Shown here piece by piece: positions 16,564 to 24,467 of a DNA stretch of 34,029 bases. The stretch is from assembly GCA_035477595.1 (NCBI GenBank), contig DATIKM010000058.1, forward strand, positions 1 through 34,029. Reading direction: 5' to 3'. Both the position numbers and the translations under genes were made by a program. The DNA comes from DATIKM01 sp035477595 (GTDB taxonomy: Bacteria; Armatimonadota; Chthonomonadetes; Chthonomonadales; CAJBBX01). Within the stretch, counting starts at the first letter, position 1. The number at the start of each line of letters is the position of its first letter. A model generated the notes under the pieces. That model worked only from the letters and a program-made list of their open reading frames with translations, had not been told where the DNA came from and made no database searches.

Positions 16564-17847
16564 TCACCGTGCGCCCCGCACGTTGCGGAGGAGGAAGGCG
16601 CCCAGCGCGAGCTGGACAGACGCGAGCGCGAAGAGGGCGGTGTAGCCCTGCTCGGTGTAGCCTCCCCCGCCGGGCCGCTCGAACGCGCTCAGCAACCAGC
16701 CGCCGAGGGGCGCCGCGATGGCCTGCGGCAACACCATGGAGACGTGCCAGACCGCCATGTCCTTCGCGGCATCGGCGCGGCTCGGAAGCACGTCGCAGGC
16801 GAGCGCCCAGTTCGCGCTGTAATACGCGCCGTAGGCCAGCCCGTAGACGATCCCTATGGCGAACGCGACCTCGAGGCTGTCGGCGAAGATGAAGCCCAGT
16901 GCGGTGATGGCGACGACGATGTTCGCCACATACACCACCGGCTTGCGGCCTATCCGGTCCGACACGCGCCCGCCGAGGAGGCCCGTCACCGCGGCGCCCG
17001 CGAGGATGATCGCGAGCAGGATCCCCGTGGTCCTCTCGGGGTTCTCCACGCCGAGGTGGTCGGCCAGGTAGAACTGGATGAAGGGCTGGACGGTGAACAT
17101 GCCCATGACGACCAGGAACCGCGTGATCCAGACCCAGGCGAAGTCGGGGTGCTTGCGCGGGTTGATCCACAGACCTCGCAGGAACGGGGCGAACCGGAAC
17201 GGGGCGACTGGCCCCTCCAGCGGACGCTCGCGCACGCCCCACAAGGTGACGGCAAGCGAGATGGCCATGACCGCCGTGATGGCGGCGTAGGCGGCGCCGT
17301 CCATCCCTCGGTCGAGGAGCATGCCCGCGGCGAGCGCCCCCAGAATCGTGCCCACGTGGGCCATCGCCGACATCCAGCCGCTCGCTCCGCCCCGCTGGTC
17401 CTCGCGCACCACGTCCGGGATCACGCCGCTGTAGGGCCCGGTCACCATGTTGTTGCCGAAGTTCGCCAGCAGGTAGCCGCCGAGGTATCCGAGCACGTTG
17501 TGGGCAGCGGCGGACCAGAACAGCACGGCCAGCCCGGCGAAGTTCAGCGCGATCCCGGCAAGCATGTACGGCCGCCGCCTCCCCCAGCGCGACCTGCAGC
17601 GATCGGAGAGCGCTCCGATCACCAGCGGCACCACGAGGGCGATGATCGACCCGAGCCCGACGATCCGCCCGACCCACAGCGCGTGGTCGTCCGTCATCGC
17701 CCGGACCTGGCTCGGGACGATGATGGCCAGAAGCGCGCCCCAGTGGAAGTTGGAGCCGAACCAGAAGGCGCTGATGCCGAAGAGGCCAAGCGCACTCAGG
17801 CGCGGCAGCGTCTCGCGCTCGGCCACCGCCGCGGGACTCCAGCTCAC
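16564..17847 (-). CDS. MFS permease, second of two tandem paralogues
   Basis: Protein of 427 aa from GTG 17847, whose last two bases and the next A form the stop codon of the nucleotidyltransferase gene (GTGA overlap). This start aligns with that of the sister permease and gives nearly equal length; the longer frame upstream is the shadow of the nucleotidyltransferase gene. It shows the same about 12-segment MFS layout and loop motifs (GALSDRCRSRWGRRRPY, GGRVSDRIGRKP). The two proteins differ mostly in the termini, the central loop and some helices, where substrate choice could differ. The substrate is unknown; the linkage with DagK, a nucleotidyltransferase and CdsA suggests lipid- or envelope-related cargo (inference). 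Confidence 0.9.
   Translation of the reverse strand: MSWSPAAVAERETLPRLSALGLFGISAFWFGSNFHWGALLAIIVPSQVRAMTDDHALWVGRIVGLGSIIALVVPLVIGALSDRCRSRWGRRRPYMLAGIALNFAGLAVLFWSAAAHNVLGYLGGYLLANFGNNMVTGPYSGVIPDVVREDQRGGASGWMSAMAHVGTILGALAAGMLLDRGMDGAAYAAITAVMAISLAVTLWGVRERPLEGPVAPFRFAPFLRGLWINPRKHPDFAWVWITRFLVVMGMFTVQPFIQFYLADHLGVENPERTTGILLAIILAGAAVTGLLGGRVSDRIGRKPVVYVANIVVAITALGFIFADSLEVAFAIGIVYGLAYGAYYSANWALACDVLPSRADAAKDMAVWHVSMVLPQAIAAPLGGWLLSAFERPGGGGYTEQGYTALFALASVQLALGAFLLRNVRGAR
17090..17145. repeat. 56-base block identical to 15790-15845
   Basis: This is the second copy of the identical block shared by the tandem MFS genes, in direct orientation. See the first copy for interpretation. Confidence 0.85.
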
Positions 17848-18632
17848 GGGCTGCACCCCGTGTCCGCTGGTGCGTGCGCCTCCACGTAGCGGAGGTCCTC
17901 CACGTCGTCGATATCGAAGGCCAGCTCGGGAGCGCCGCCGCGCACTGCCCGGCCCCGACACCCGAGCAGCTCGCTGCATCGGCGTTCGATGTCCTCCAGC
18001 GTGAGCCGGCCCAGCCCCCAGGCGAGCAGGAAGCGCGGCCCAAGGAGGCGCGCCATGCCGATCTGGCTCTTGCGGGCACGGAAGACCCTGTCGAGGTGCG
18101 GGCGCGCGGCGGCAACGGCGGCTGGCCGCACGAGGACCAGGCAACCAATGGTCCAGAGCCCATCGCGGAGGCGCACGTACTCGCGGGGCGCATCGGGGAA
18201 CCGCCGATCGAACGCTTCGGCGCTCACAAGCTGCATGCAGATGTCGGAGTCGACCGGGCAGGCGGCGAGGAAGGCCTCGATCATGCCGCCGCGCAGGTAC
18301 GGAAGGTCAGTGGCGACGACGAGGACGCGGTCCTCCGGGTCGGGCGTCCCCTCCGGGTGTAGCCACTGCAGGGCGAGGAGCAGGTTGTCCGGCGCACTGG
18401 CGCCTCCCGGAAGCGCCGCGTCGGCGAGCTGGGCAGCCGGGTGCTTCAGCACCTCATCGGCACCGACCAGGATGACGCGGCCGGCCCCCGTGGCGGCCCG
18501 TGCCAGCCTCGCGACGCGCTCGATCATCGGCTCGCCCCCGGGCGCGAGGAGCGCTTTGACGCACGAGCCCTCGCCGCCCGCGACATCGCCCCCCAGGCGG
18601 CCCGCAGCGAGCAGCACGGCATCAAGCCTCAT
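17844..18632 (-). CDS. MobA/IspD-like nucleotidyltransferase
   Basis: Protein of 262 aa from ATG 18632, preceded by GGAGGGGAGAG; the start overlaps the dagK-like stop as ATGA. The fold is that of NTP-transferases: N-terminal LDAVLLAAG, a Gly-rich loop followed by lysine in CVKALL (K26), and the metal-binding aspartate in VVATDLPYL (about D109). The C-terminal half has GLWTIGCLVLVRP and an acidic FDIDDVEDL motif, as in MobA-like proteins. The nucleotide and acceptor are not evident. The Gly-rich loop departs from the common GxGTRM pattern. Position in an operon with lipid kinase and CdsA suggests activation of a sugar- or alcohol-phosphate for the envelope (inference). Confidence 0.83.
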   Translation of the reverse strand: MRLDAVLLAAGRLGGDVAGGEGSCVKALLAPGGEPMIERVARLARAATGAGRVILVGADEVLKHPAAQLADAALPGGASAPDNLLLALQWLHPEGTPDPEDRVLVVATDLPYLRGGMIEAFLAACPVDSDICMQLVSAEAFDRRFPDAPREYVRLRDGLWTIGCLVLVRPAAVAAARPHLDRVFRARKSQIGMARLLGPRFLLAWGLGRLTLEDIERRCSELLGCRGRAVRGGAPELAFDIDDVEDLRYVEAHAPADTGCSP

Positions 18633-19570
18633 GCGCTCTCCCCTCCCACGGCGGGCGTCATGAAGGTCACGGCGAGCGGCTCCACCCCGAAGACGGCAGG
18701 CACGGAGCCCCAGACCTCGCCGTCGATCAGCATGAGCGGCGACCCGTCGCTCTCGATTCTGACCCGCGCGCCCCGCAGCATTCTGACCCCCGGGTGCGTG
18801 GTATGCGTCCCCCGGTACACCCGCGGAAAGGCGAGGGCGAACCGAAGGCGTCCCACACTGCGCACGATGCACACGTCGAGCAGCCCATCGTCCGTGCGCG
18901 CGTCCGGCGCAATGCGCATTCCGCCGCCATAGCATCCCGAGTTGGCGACCGCAACCAGCATCGCGGGGCCCTCGAACGCCGTCGCGTCATCCACCTGGAC
19001 CAGCATCCGGGACGCCCGGTATGTCATGAGCACGGAGGCCATCGCCGCGATGTAGGCAGCGGTGCCGCTCAGCCATCGGCATCTGCGGTTCACGCGGTCC
19101 GCCACGGCGGCGTCGAAGCCGCACCCCGCAACGTTGATGAAGCGCCTGCCGTTGCAGCGGGCCAGGTCGAGCCGGCGCGGCGCTCCGTGGAGAGCCACAT
19201 CCAACGCGCGCTCGACACTGAGCGGAATGCGCAGCGCCCGTGCCACGTCGTTGCCCGTGCCTGTGGGAAGGACGCCGAGCGGCGGCCAGCCCGGTGTGTG
19301 GGCCTGGACAGCGTCGTGAAGCGTTCCGTCGCCGCCCGCGACGAGCAGACGGTCGGCGCCGTTCTGGGCGGCCTCGCGAGCGAGGTCGCCCGCGTGCCCG
19401 GCGCCGGTGGTGGCAACCAGACGGTACCGGACCCCGGTTCGCTGCAGCGCGGCCTCGATCCTTGGTCTCATGCGCCCGCCTGCCCCCCGCCCGGACGCCG
19501 GGTTGAGCACAACGAGCACGAATGCCGGCGGACTACGCACGCCCGGAGCGAACCCCGAGGGCTTCTCCAT
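18629..19570 (-). CDS. Diacylglycerol/lipid kinase family protein
   Basis: Protein of 313 aa from ATG 19570. The N-terminal catalytic domain shows VLNPASGRGAGG, the nucleotide motif GGDGT at 79-83 and GVLPTGTGNDVAR at 99-111. The C-terminal beta-domain includes NVAGCGFDAAVADRV, a Gly-rich NSGCYGGGMRIAPDARTDDGLLDV block and the closing LMLIDGE. These enzymes (DgkB/YegS-like) phosphorylate diacylglycerol or related lipids at the membrane surface using ATP. The product, phosphatidic acid, is the substrate of the CdsA encoded downstream, so the two are biochemically consistent. It is the first gene of the minus-strand unit. The next gene starts within its stop codon. Confidence 0.92.
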   Translation of the reverse strand: MEKPSGFAPGVRSPPAFVLVVLNPASGRGAGGRMRPRIEAALQRTGVRYRLVATTGAGHAGDLAREAAQNGADRLLVAGGDGTLHDAVQAHTPGWPPLGVLPTGTGNDVARALRIPLSVERALDVALHGAPRRLDLARCNGRRFINVAGCGFDAAVADRVNRRCRWLSGTAAYIAAMASVLMTYRASRMLVQVDDATAFEGPAMLVAVANSGCYGGGMRIAPDARTDDGLLDVCIVRSVGRLRFALAFPRVYRGTHTTHPGVRMLRGARVRIESDGSPLMLIDGEVWGSVPAVFGVEPLAVTFMTPAVGGESA

Positions 19571-19579
19571 CGTCCGACC

Positions 19580-19585
19580 TCTATA
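19580..19585 (-). promoter_or_regulatory. Possible -10 element for the dagK-cdsA-dxs unit
   Basis: TATAGA on the minus strand lies nine bases before the ATG at 19570, so a transcript from it would have almost no leader. No good -35 hexamer is seen. A partial GAGG lies just after it and would hardly be included in the mRNA, so the start of this operon is unresolved. Confidence 0.25.
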
Positions 19586-19629
19586 GGACCGCATGGTGTG
19601 AGGCCGCTTGCGGCTCGCTCCTGTGCGTC

Positions 19630-19653
19630 CACCGGCGCGAAGTAGCGCCGGTG
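19630..19653. promoter_or_regulatory. Perfect 9-bp inverted repeat in the dagK/pilT divergent region
   Basis: CACCGGCGC at 19630-19638 pairs with GCGCCGGTG at 19645-19653 across a 6-base loop. It lies 60 bases upstream of dagK, between divergent genes, where a terminator is not needed, so an operator or a leader structure is possible. The function is not known. Confidence 0.4.
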
Positions 19654-19773
19654 TTCGTCGCATTCCACCCTCATTCCTCGTGCCCGACGACCGCCACGGC
19701 ATTCCCGCCACCCATGGCCGATGGCTCTCGCACGAGGCGGGCGTGGGTCGTCCGTCCCTGAGCCCCCTGTGTC

Positions 19774-19816
19774 GGGTCCCATCGGTCGAGGTCTGCGGGC
19801 GGGCCGTGTGGGACCC
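19774..19816. promoter_or_regulatory. Spaced inverted repeat just upstream of the pilT -10 element
   Basis: GGGTCCCA (19774-19781) and TGGGACCC (19809-19816) are perfect inverted complements 27 bases apart, the right copy ending seven bases before the TATAAT box. The placement suits a protein-binding site controlling pilT. Each arm is itself nearly palindromic. Confidence 0.35.
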
Positions 19817-19823
19817 GATGGGC

Positions 19824-19829
19824 TATAAT
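19824..19829 (+). promoter_or_regulatory. TATAAT -10 element upstream of pilT
   Basis: This is a perfect consensus -10 hexamer in an otherwise very GC-rich region, 67 bases upstream of the chosen pilT start. No TTGACA-like -35 is visible at 17 bases, so the promoter may rely on an activator or on the inverted repeat beside it. The transcript would start near 19836. Confidence 0.55.
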
Positions 19830-19896
19830 GGCGCTACTGGCTGCTGGCACCGCTCCGGCGGGTAGCGGCCGCAGAAGGGGTTATCCATTCCTCCTG

Positions 19897-21030
19897 ATGA
19901 AGAGTATCCATGAGCTGCTGGAAGTCGCACTGGAACGGCGTGCCTCCGACCTCGTACTGAAGGCTGGTCTCGGCCCGGTCCTTCGCATCGACGGCCAGAT
20001 GGTGGTGACCGATCTGCCGGTGATAACGGCCGATGACTCGCGCGAGCTGGCCTATGGCATCATCTTCAGCGCGGGCCGCGACACCATGCTGAACTGCGCC
20101 GACGAGCCCGTAGCCGAGAAGTCCGGCATCGACGAGGCCGAGCGCCGGATGCAGGAGCTGCAGTCCCGGAAGGAGATCGACCTCGTCTTCACGGTGCCGC
20201 GCATGGTGCGCGTGCGCGCCAACCTCTACTTGCAGCGAGGTTCCATCGGTGCTGCCCTGCGCATTATACCGTTGCACCCCCACGGGCTCGACGAGTTGCG
20301 GCTGCCCTCCGTGCTCAAGGACATGGCGATGCAGCCCCAGGGGCTCATCATCATCACGGGTCCCACGGGCTCGGGCAAGACAACGACCCTTGCCGCGCTA
20401 ATCGAGGAAGTGAACCGCCGCCGGTCCTGCAACATCTTCACCATCGAGGACCCGGTGGAGTACGTGTTCGAGGACCGGAAGAGCGTCATCCACCAACGCG
20501 AGATAGGGAGGGACACAGACTCCTTCGCGGCGGCGCTGCGCGCGGTGATGCGCGAGTCGCCGGATGTCATCGCCATCGGCGAGCTGCGCGACGCGGGAAC
20601 GATGGACGTGGCGATGACGGCATCGGAGATCGGCCACCTGGTGGTCGCCACGCTTCACACCGTTTCGGCGGCCGCCACGGTGACCCGCATCCTGAACTGC
20701 TTCCCGGAGCATCTGCGCCGCTTCGCGGCGACGCAGCTCGCCGCGTCGCTGCTCTGCATCACCTCGCAGAGGCTTGTTCCGAGAGCGTGCGGCCAGGGGC
20801 GGGTGCCCGCCGTCGAGGTCCTCACCAACTCGCCCACCGTGCGCAAGCAGATCGAGGACGGCGATAGCAGCGAGCTCCACCTGTCGATGCGCGACAGCCA
20901 GCTCTTCGGCATGAACACGATGAACCAGGCGTTGGAGCGGTTGTACAGCGAGAAGGAGATCACCGCGGCCGCGGCGCTCCAGGCCTCCGGCTTCTCCGCC
21001 GAGCTGAAGCAGATGCTGCGCCACATCTGA
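19897..21030 (+). CDS. pilT: PilT-type twitching/retraction ATPase
   Basis: Protein of 377 aa. ATG 19897 begins the family N-terminus (HELLEVALERRASDLVLKAG), although its Shine-Dalgarno is weak; ATG 19828 in the same frame overlaps the -10 element and is unlikely. It is a hexameric cytoplasmic ATPase that depolymerises type IV pili. Visible motifs: Walker A GPTGSGKT (155-162), Asp box TIEDPVEYVF (182-191), Walker B IAIGELRD and His box HLVVATLHT. Two oddities: about 20 extra residues at 65-90 before the KEIDLVF strand, and VRKQIEDGD in place of the retraction motif AIRNLI. It may therefore be a PilU/PilT2-like accessory motor. No other motor or assembly gene is beside it; a prepilin-like gene lies 12 kb away. 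Confidence 0.92.
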   Translation: MKSIHELLEVALERRASDLVLKAGLGPVLRIDGQMVVTDLPVITADDSRELAYGIIFSAGRDTMLNCADEPVAEKSGIDEAERRMQELQSRKEIDLVFTVPRMVRVRANLYLQRGSIGAALRIIPLHPHGLDELRLPSVLKDMAMQPQGLIIITGPTGSGKTTTLAALIEEVNRRRSCNIFTIEDPVEYVFEDRKSVIHQREIGRDTDSFAAALRAVMRESPDVIAIGELRDAGTMDVAMTASEIGHLVVATLHTVSAAATVTRILNCFPEHLRRFAATQLAASLLCITSQRLVPRACGQGRVPAVEVLTNSPTVRKQIEDGDSSELHLSMRDSQLFGMNTMNQALERLYSEKEITAAAALQASGFSAELKQMLRHI

Positions 21031-21049
21031 CGAGCGAGGTGACAGCGCC

Positions 21050-21466
21050 ATGGCGTTGAACGTTCTGATGGCCTCCGTCGCGCTGCTGGTGCAGGCCCCG
21101 CACGCGCCGCCGACTGCGCCGGTGGCCGGGTCCACCTGGTCCCTGGCGGGGCGCGAGGTGCTGCGGATGCGCGCCACCATCGGGGAGTGGAGCCCCCGCA
21201 AGCGCGTTGAGGAGATGGAGGGGCGGCTCGTCGAGGTGCTGTCGCTCACGAGCGCGCCGCTGATGCCGGAACACATCGCGCTCGTCGTGCACAAGAACGG
21301 CGCCGACGTGCGCATCGAAGTGCGCGGGCGGCTGCTGGTGACGGTCTCGAACCTGGACGCATCTGCCAACCACACGACCGCCGAGCGTCTTGGGAGGCTG
21401 TGGCTCGCGGGCCTCCGCGCCACGCTGCCGCTCATCGCGCCCGTTCCTCCGCCGGGCGCTCGCTGA
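21050..21466 (+). CDS. Small exported protein, resembling the periplasmic N-domain of some MscS-like channels
   Basis: Protein of 138 aa from ATG 21050, with GAGGTGA upstream. A hydrophobic start (residues 3-15) suggests a weak signal peptide. The rest is a single compact domain: GREVLRMRATIGEWSPRKRVEEMEGRLVEV followed by two beta strands and NLDASANHTTAERLGRLWLAGLRATL. From memory this pattern resembles the extracytoplasmic N-terminal region of some mechanosensitive channels, but the channel itself is missing. It sits 19 bases after pilT and 5 bases before the peptidase gene, so the three are probably co-transcribed. The function is unknown. Confidence 0.65.
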   Translation: MALNVLMASVALLVQAPHAPPTAPVAGSTWSLAGREVLRMRATIGEWSPRKRVEEMEGRLVEVLSLTSAPLMPEHIALVVHKNGADVRIEVRGRLLVTVSNLDASANHTTAERLGRLWLAGLRATLPLIAPVPPPGAR

Positions 21467-21471
21467 GACCC

Positions 21472-23286
21472 ATGCTCGCCGTGGTTCGTCGCCTCGCGCC
21501 CTCCGCTGCGGTAGCGCTAGCGCTCGCCTTCGCGCTGCTGCCGACCCGAGGCGACGCCGAGGCGCTCATTCAGTACCGGCTGGCGCCGCGGCCCGCCACA
21601 ACCGAGACCGAAGCATCCACCCACGTGACCATGCGCTTCACGGCGCCGGCGGACGGCGCGCCTGTGCGGCTCCTCATGCCTGCCTGGACCCCGGGCGACT
21701 ACCGCATCCGCCACCACGGGCGCAACGTGCGCAGCCTCTCCGTCCAGGACGCGAGCGCGGCGCCTCTGCCGACCGAGCGGCTCGACGACTCCACGTGGGA
21801 GGTCCGGGCGCCGGCGGGCGCGCCGGTCACCGTGCGCTACACACTCCCCAACAGCCCTCCCGACATCTTCACGGACCACGTGAGGGTGAGCCGGCGCTAC
21901 GCCTTCTACTCAGGCCACGCGGTCTTCCTCTACGTGGACGGCAGGCGCGCGGAACCCGTGGAGCTCGAGGTGAGGCCGCCCGCCGGCTGGCGCGGGACGA
22001 CCACCTCGCTCGACCCCGCGATGGGCCCGGACGGCCAGCCGGAAGAGAACCGGTTCACGGCTCGCACCTACGACGAGCTCGCCGACTCGCCGCTGCTGGT
22101 GGGTGAGTCCGTGCAGCGCGACTTCACGGTGGCTGGCAGGCTGCACCGGGTGGCGTTCTTCAACCGCCACCGGGACGTCAGGCCGGAGGCCGTCATGCCC
22201 GCCATCCGGGCGATCGTCGAGAGCCAGGTGCGCTGGGCCGGCGGCGCTCCCTACACGCGCTTCGTCTTCTTCATCGACGTGGGAGGGACCGGGGGAGCCC
22301 TCGAGCACTACTCCAGCACGCGCATCGCCTGGAACCCCGCCCACGGCAATCTCCCGCTCCTGGCGCTGGTGTCCCACGAGTTCTTCCACGTGTGGAACGT
22401 GAAGCGCCTCCGGCCGCGGCACTTCGACCCGATGGACCTGCAGCGCACGGTGGACACCCGCGACCTCTGGTTCATCGAGGGCGTGACGGAGTACTACACG
22501 CGGCGCTTCCTGCTGCACGCCGGCGTCTTCGACGCGAGCGCGTTCCTCGAGAGCATGGCCTTCGGCATCGACCAGCTTCGGAGCACGCCGGCCCGTCTGA
22601 GGGTCACCGCCGAGGAGAGCGGGCGCCGCGTCTGGGAGGCCAACAACAGCGAAGGCTTCGGCGGGCTGAGCTACTACCTGAAGGGCAAGGTCGTCGGGCT
22701 GTGCCTCGACCTCTACCTGCGGCATGTCGCGCCCGGGTCGAACGGGCTCGACGACGTGATACGCGACCTCCTCGCGCGCTATGGCGCACCGCGGCCGGGC
22801 TACCCGGAGGGCGCCATCCGCGCGGCAGTCGTCCGGCTGGGAGGGGCGGCGGCGGGTGAGCTGCTGGACACGATGACGCGCACGACGCAGGAGCTGCCTG
22901 TGGGCGAGGTGCTGGCGGCAGCCGGGCTCCGCGCCCGCCCGGCCCGCGGCGGCACGGTGATCGAAGAGGACCCCGAGGCCAGCGAGGCGGCCCGCGCGAT
23001 CGGCGCGGCGTGGCTCCGGCCCAGCTACTGGGAAGCGGATGCCGCGACGTCGCGGCGCCAGAGGGTCTCCCTGTCTGTGGCGGGCACTCTGTCGGCGCCG
23101 GCCGCCTCGTGGGCGCGTACCGCGAGCACCGCGCCGAACGCGGAGACGCGGAGTCCGCGGCGCAGTGGGCCCGTCGTCAAGGGACCGGTCGCCGTGGCGG
23201 TGTGCGCCGTGACCTGCGCCCCGGGACCCGGGCAGCCCTCCAGCGCAATGCCGCCACCGCGCGGCGGGCCGTGGCCCAACACCTAG
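21472..23286 (+). CDS. M61-family glycyl aminopeptidase-like exported protease, aberrant C-terminus
   Basis: Protein of 604 aa from ATG 21472, five bases after the previous stop. A signal peptide is visible (MLAVVRRLAPSAAVALALAF and onwards, cleavage near A30). The N-terminal beta domain (PAWTPGDYRIRHHGRNV) and the gluzincin core follow: HEFFHVWNVKRLRP (H302, E303, H306) and the downstream LWFIEGVTEYYTRR with the third zinc ligand. It should act outside the cytoplasmic membrane. Family members usually end in a PDZ domain. Here, after about residue 500, the sequence becomes Ala/Ser/Pro/Arg-rich without PDZ features, and the stop codon is shared with the opposing permease gene. A frameshift or a 3' rearrangement is possible. 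Confidence 0.85.
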   Translation: MLAVVRRLAPSAAVALALAFALLPTRGDAEALIQYRLAPRPATTETEASTHVTMRFTAPADGAPVRLLMPAWTPGDYRIRHHGRNVRSLSVQDASAAPLPTERLDDSTWEVRAPAGAPVTVRYTLPNSPPDIFTDHVRVSRRYAFYSGHAVFLYVDGRRAEPVELEVRPPAGWRGTTTSLDPAMGPDGQPEENRFTARTYDELADSPLLVGESVQRDFTVAGRLHRVAFFNRHRDVRPEAVMPAIRAIVESQVRWAGGAPYTRFVFFIDVGGTGGALEHYSSTRIAWNPAHGNLPLLALVSHEFFHVWNVKRLRPRHFDPMDLQRTVDTRDLWFIEGVTEYYTRRFLLHAGVFDASAFLESMAFGIDQLRSTPARLRVTAEESGRRVWEANNSEGFGGLSYYLKGKVVGLCLDLYLRHVAPGSNGLDDVIRDLLARYGAPRPGYPEGAIRAAVVRLGGAAAGELLDTMTRTTQELPVGEVLAAAGLRARPARGGTVIEEDPEASEAARAIGAAWLRPSYWEADAATSRRQRVSLSVAGTLSAPAASWARTASTAPNAETRSPRRSGPVVKGPVAVAVCAVTCAPGPGQPSSAMPPPRGGPWPNT

Positions 23287-24383
23287 CCCTCTGGCCGCTC
23301 GGAGTCCCGATCGTCGTGCCCGTGTCGGTGGTGGATGTCGGGGTAGTGCGCGTGGGCATGCTGCAGCGTGTCGTGAACGTGCGGATGGGCGTGCGTGTCG
23401 GTCGGCGTCGCCTCCGGTCCATGGTCGTGGTGATGGTGGTGGTCGCGTTCGTGGGCGTGGGCGTGGGTGTGCGCCTGCCCGAAGTGGGTGTGCAGATGGG
23501 CGTGACGCTCCGTCAGGTGCAGCCATACGCCCACTGCCATCAACGCGGTCGCCCCAGCGAACAGCAGGCCGACGGGCTCTCGCAGCAGAGCCAGGGCCAC
23601 CAGGGCGCCAACGAACGGGGCGGTTGAGAAGAAGGCGCCCGTGCGCGCCGTCCCGATGTGTCGCAGCGCCAGGACGAAGAAGGCCAGGCTCAGGCCGTAC
23701 CCGAGAAACCCAACGAGCATCGCGCCCGCCACGACGGCGCCCGATGGCAGATGCGCGCCGAGGCCGAGGGCGACCGCCGTGTTCACGGCGCCCGCCACCG
23801 CGCCTTTGATAGCGGCGCCCTGGTACGGATTGCTGGCGGACACCTTCTGCGTGAGGTTGTTGTCCACGCCCCAGCAGAGGCAGGCCGCCGCAATGGCAAG
23901 CGCTCCGAGCGACACTCCGGTGTCGCCTGCTCCCTGCCAGGAGAGCACGACGCCGCCCGCCACGATCAGGAGCATCCCGACCGCGATGCGGCGGTCGAAG
24001 CCCTCACGGAAGACGAACCAGGCGATCAACGCCGTCGACACACCCTCGAGGTTCAGTAGGAGCGCCGATGTGGAGGCGGGCGTAGTCTGCAGCCCGATCA
24101 ACAGCAGCACAGGCGCCAGGACGCCGCCGAAGAGGACCGCTCCCGCCAGCCAGGGCGCGTCCGAGCGCGTAAGCGGCGCTTCCCTGCCGCGGCGGCTGGC
24201 CAGATACAGCAGGCTCAAGCCCGCACCGGAGCCCAGGTAGAGCAGACCCGCAAGTAGCACGGGCGGCATCTGCCCCAGCAATAGCTTGGCGAACGGCGTG
24301 CTCGCGCCGAACAAGACGGCGGCGAGAGTGGCGAACACGATCCCCGCCGACGGCGCCGGCGGCGGGCGACTGCCTTCCGTCAT
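23283..24383 (-). CDS. EamA/DMT-family permease with His-rich C-terminal tail
   Basis: Protein of 366 aa. ATG 24383 has GGGAGCAGG upstream and is preferred to the in-frame GTG at 24398. Residues about 15-288 form ten hydrophobic segments in two EamA repeats (LFGASTPFAKLLLG and CLCWGVDNNLTQKV mark their starts). The final 78 residues (289-366) contain 26 histidines, including a run of five, mixed with Asp, Thr and Ala, a typical metal-binding tail. EamA proteins are drug/metabolite exporters. The tail and the position 84 bases after the RND pump gene suggest a metal-linked export role (inference). Its stop is formed by the same CTAG that ends the convergent M61 gene. Confidence 0.9.
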   Translation of the reverse strand: MTEGSRPPPAPSAGIVFATLAAVLFGASTPFAKLLLGQMPPVLLAGLLYLGSGAGLSLLYLASRRGREAPLTRSDAPWLAGAVLFGGVLAPVLLLIGLQTTPASTSALLLNLEGVSTALIAWFVFREGFDRRIAVGMLLIVAGGVVLSWQGAGDTGVSLGALAIAAACLCWGVDNNLTQKVSASNPYQGAAIKGAVAGAVNTAVALGLGAHLPSGAVVAGAMLVGFLGYGLSLAFFVLALRHIGTARTGAFFSTAPFVGALVALALLREPVGLLFAGATALMAVGVWLHLTERHAHLHTHFGQAHTHAHAHERDHHHHHDHGPEATPTDTHAHPHVHDTLQHAHAHYPDIHHRHGHDDRDSERPEG

Positions 24384-24467
24384 TGCCTGCTCCCGCACTG
24401 CCGCCGCGGTTGATGGCCGCCCGGCCGGTCAGCGACCCGCGCCCGTCCGCGCAATCGCGTCCCTACC

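Noticed and set aside
23300..23500. GTG-rich low-complexity DNA as a repeat array or CRISPR-like element
   Set aside because: It is the codon pattern of the His-rich permease tail; there are no regular repeat-spacer units.
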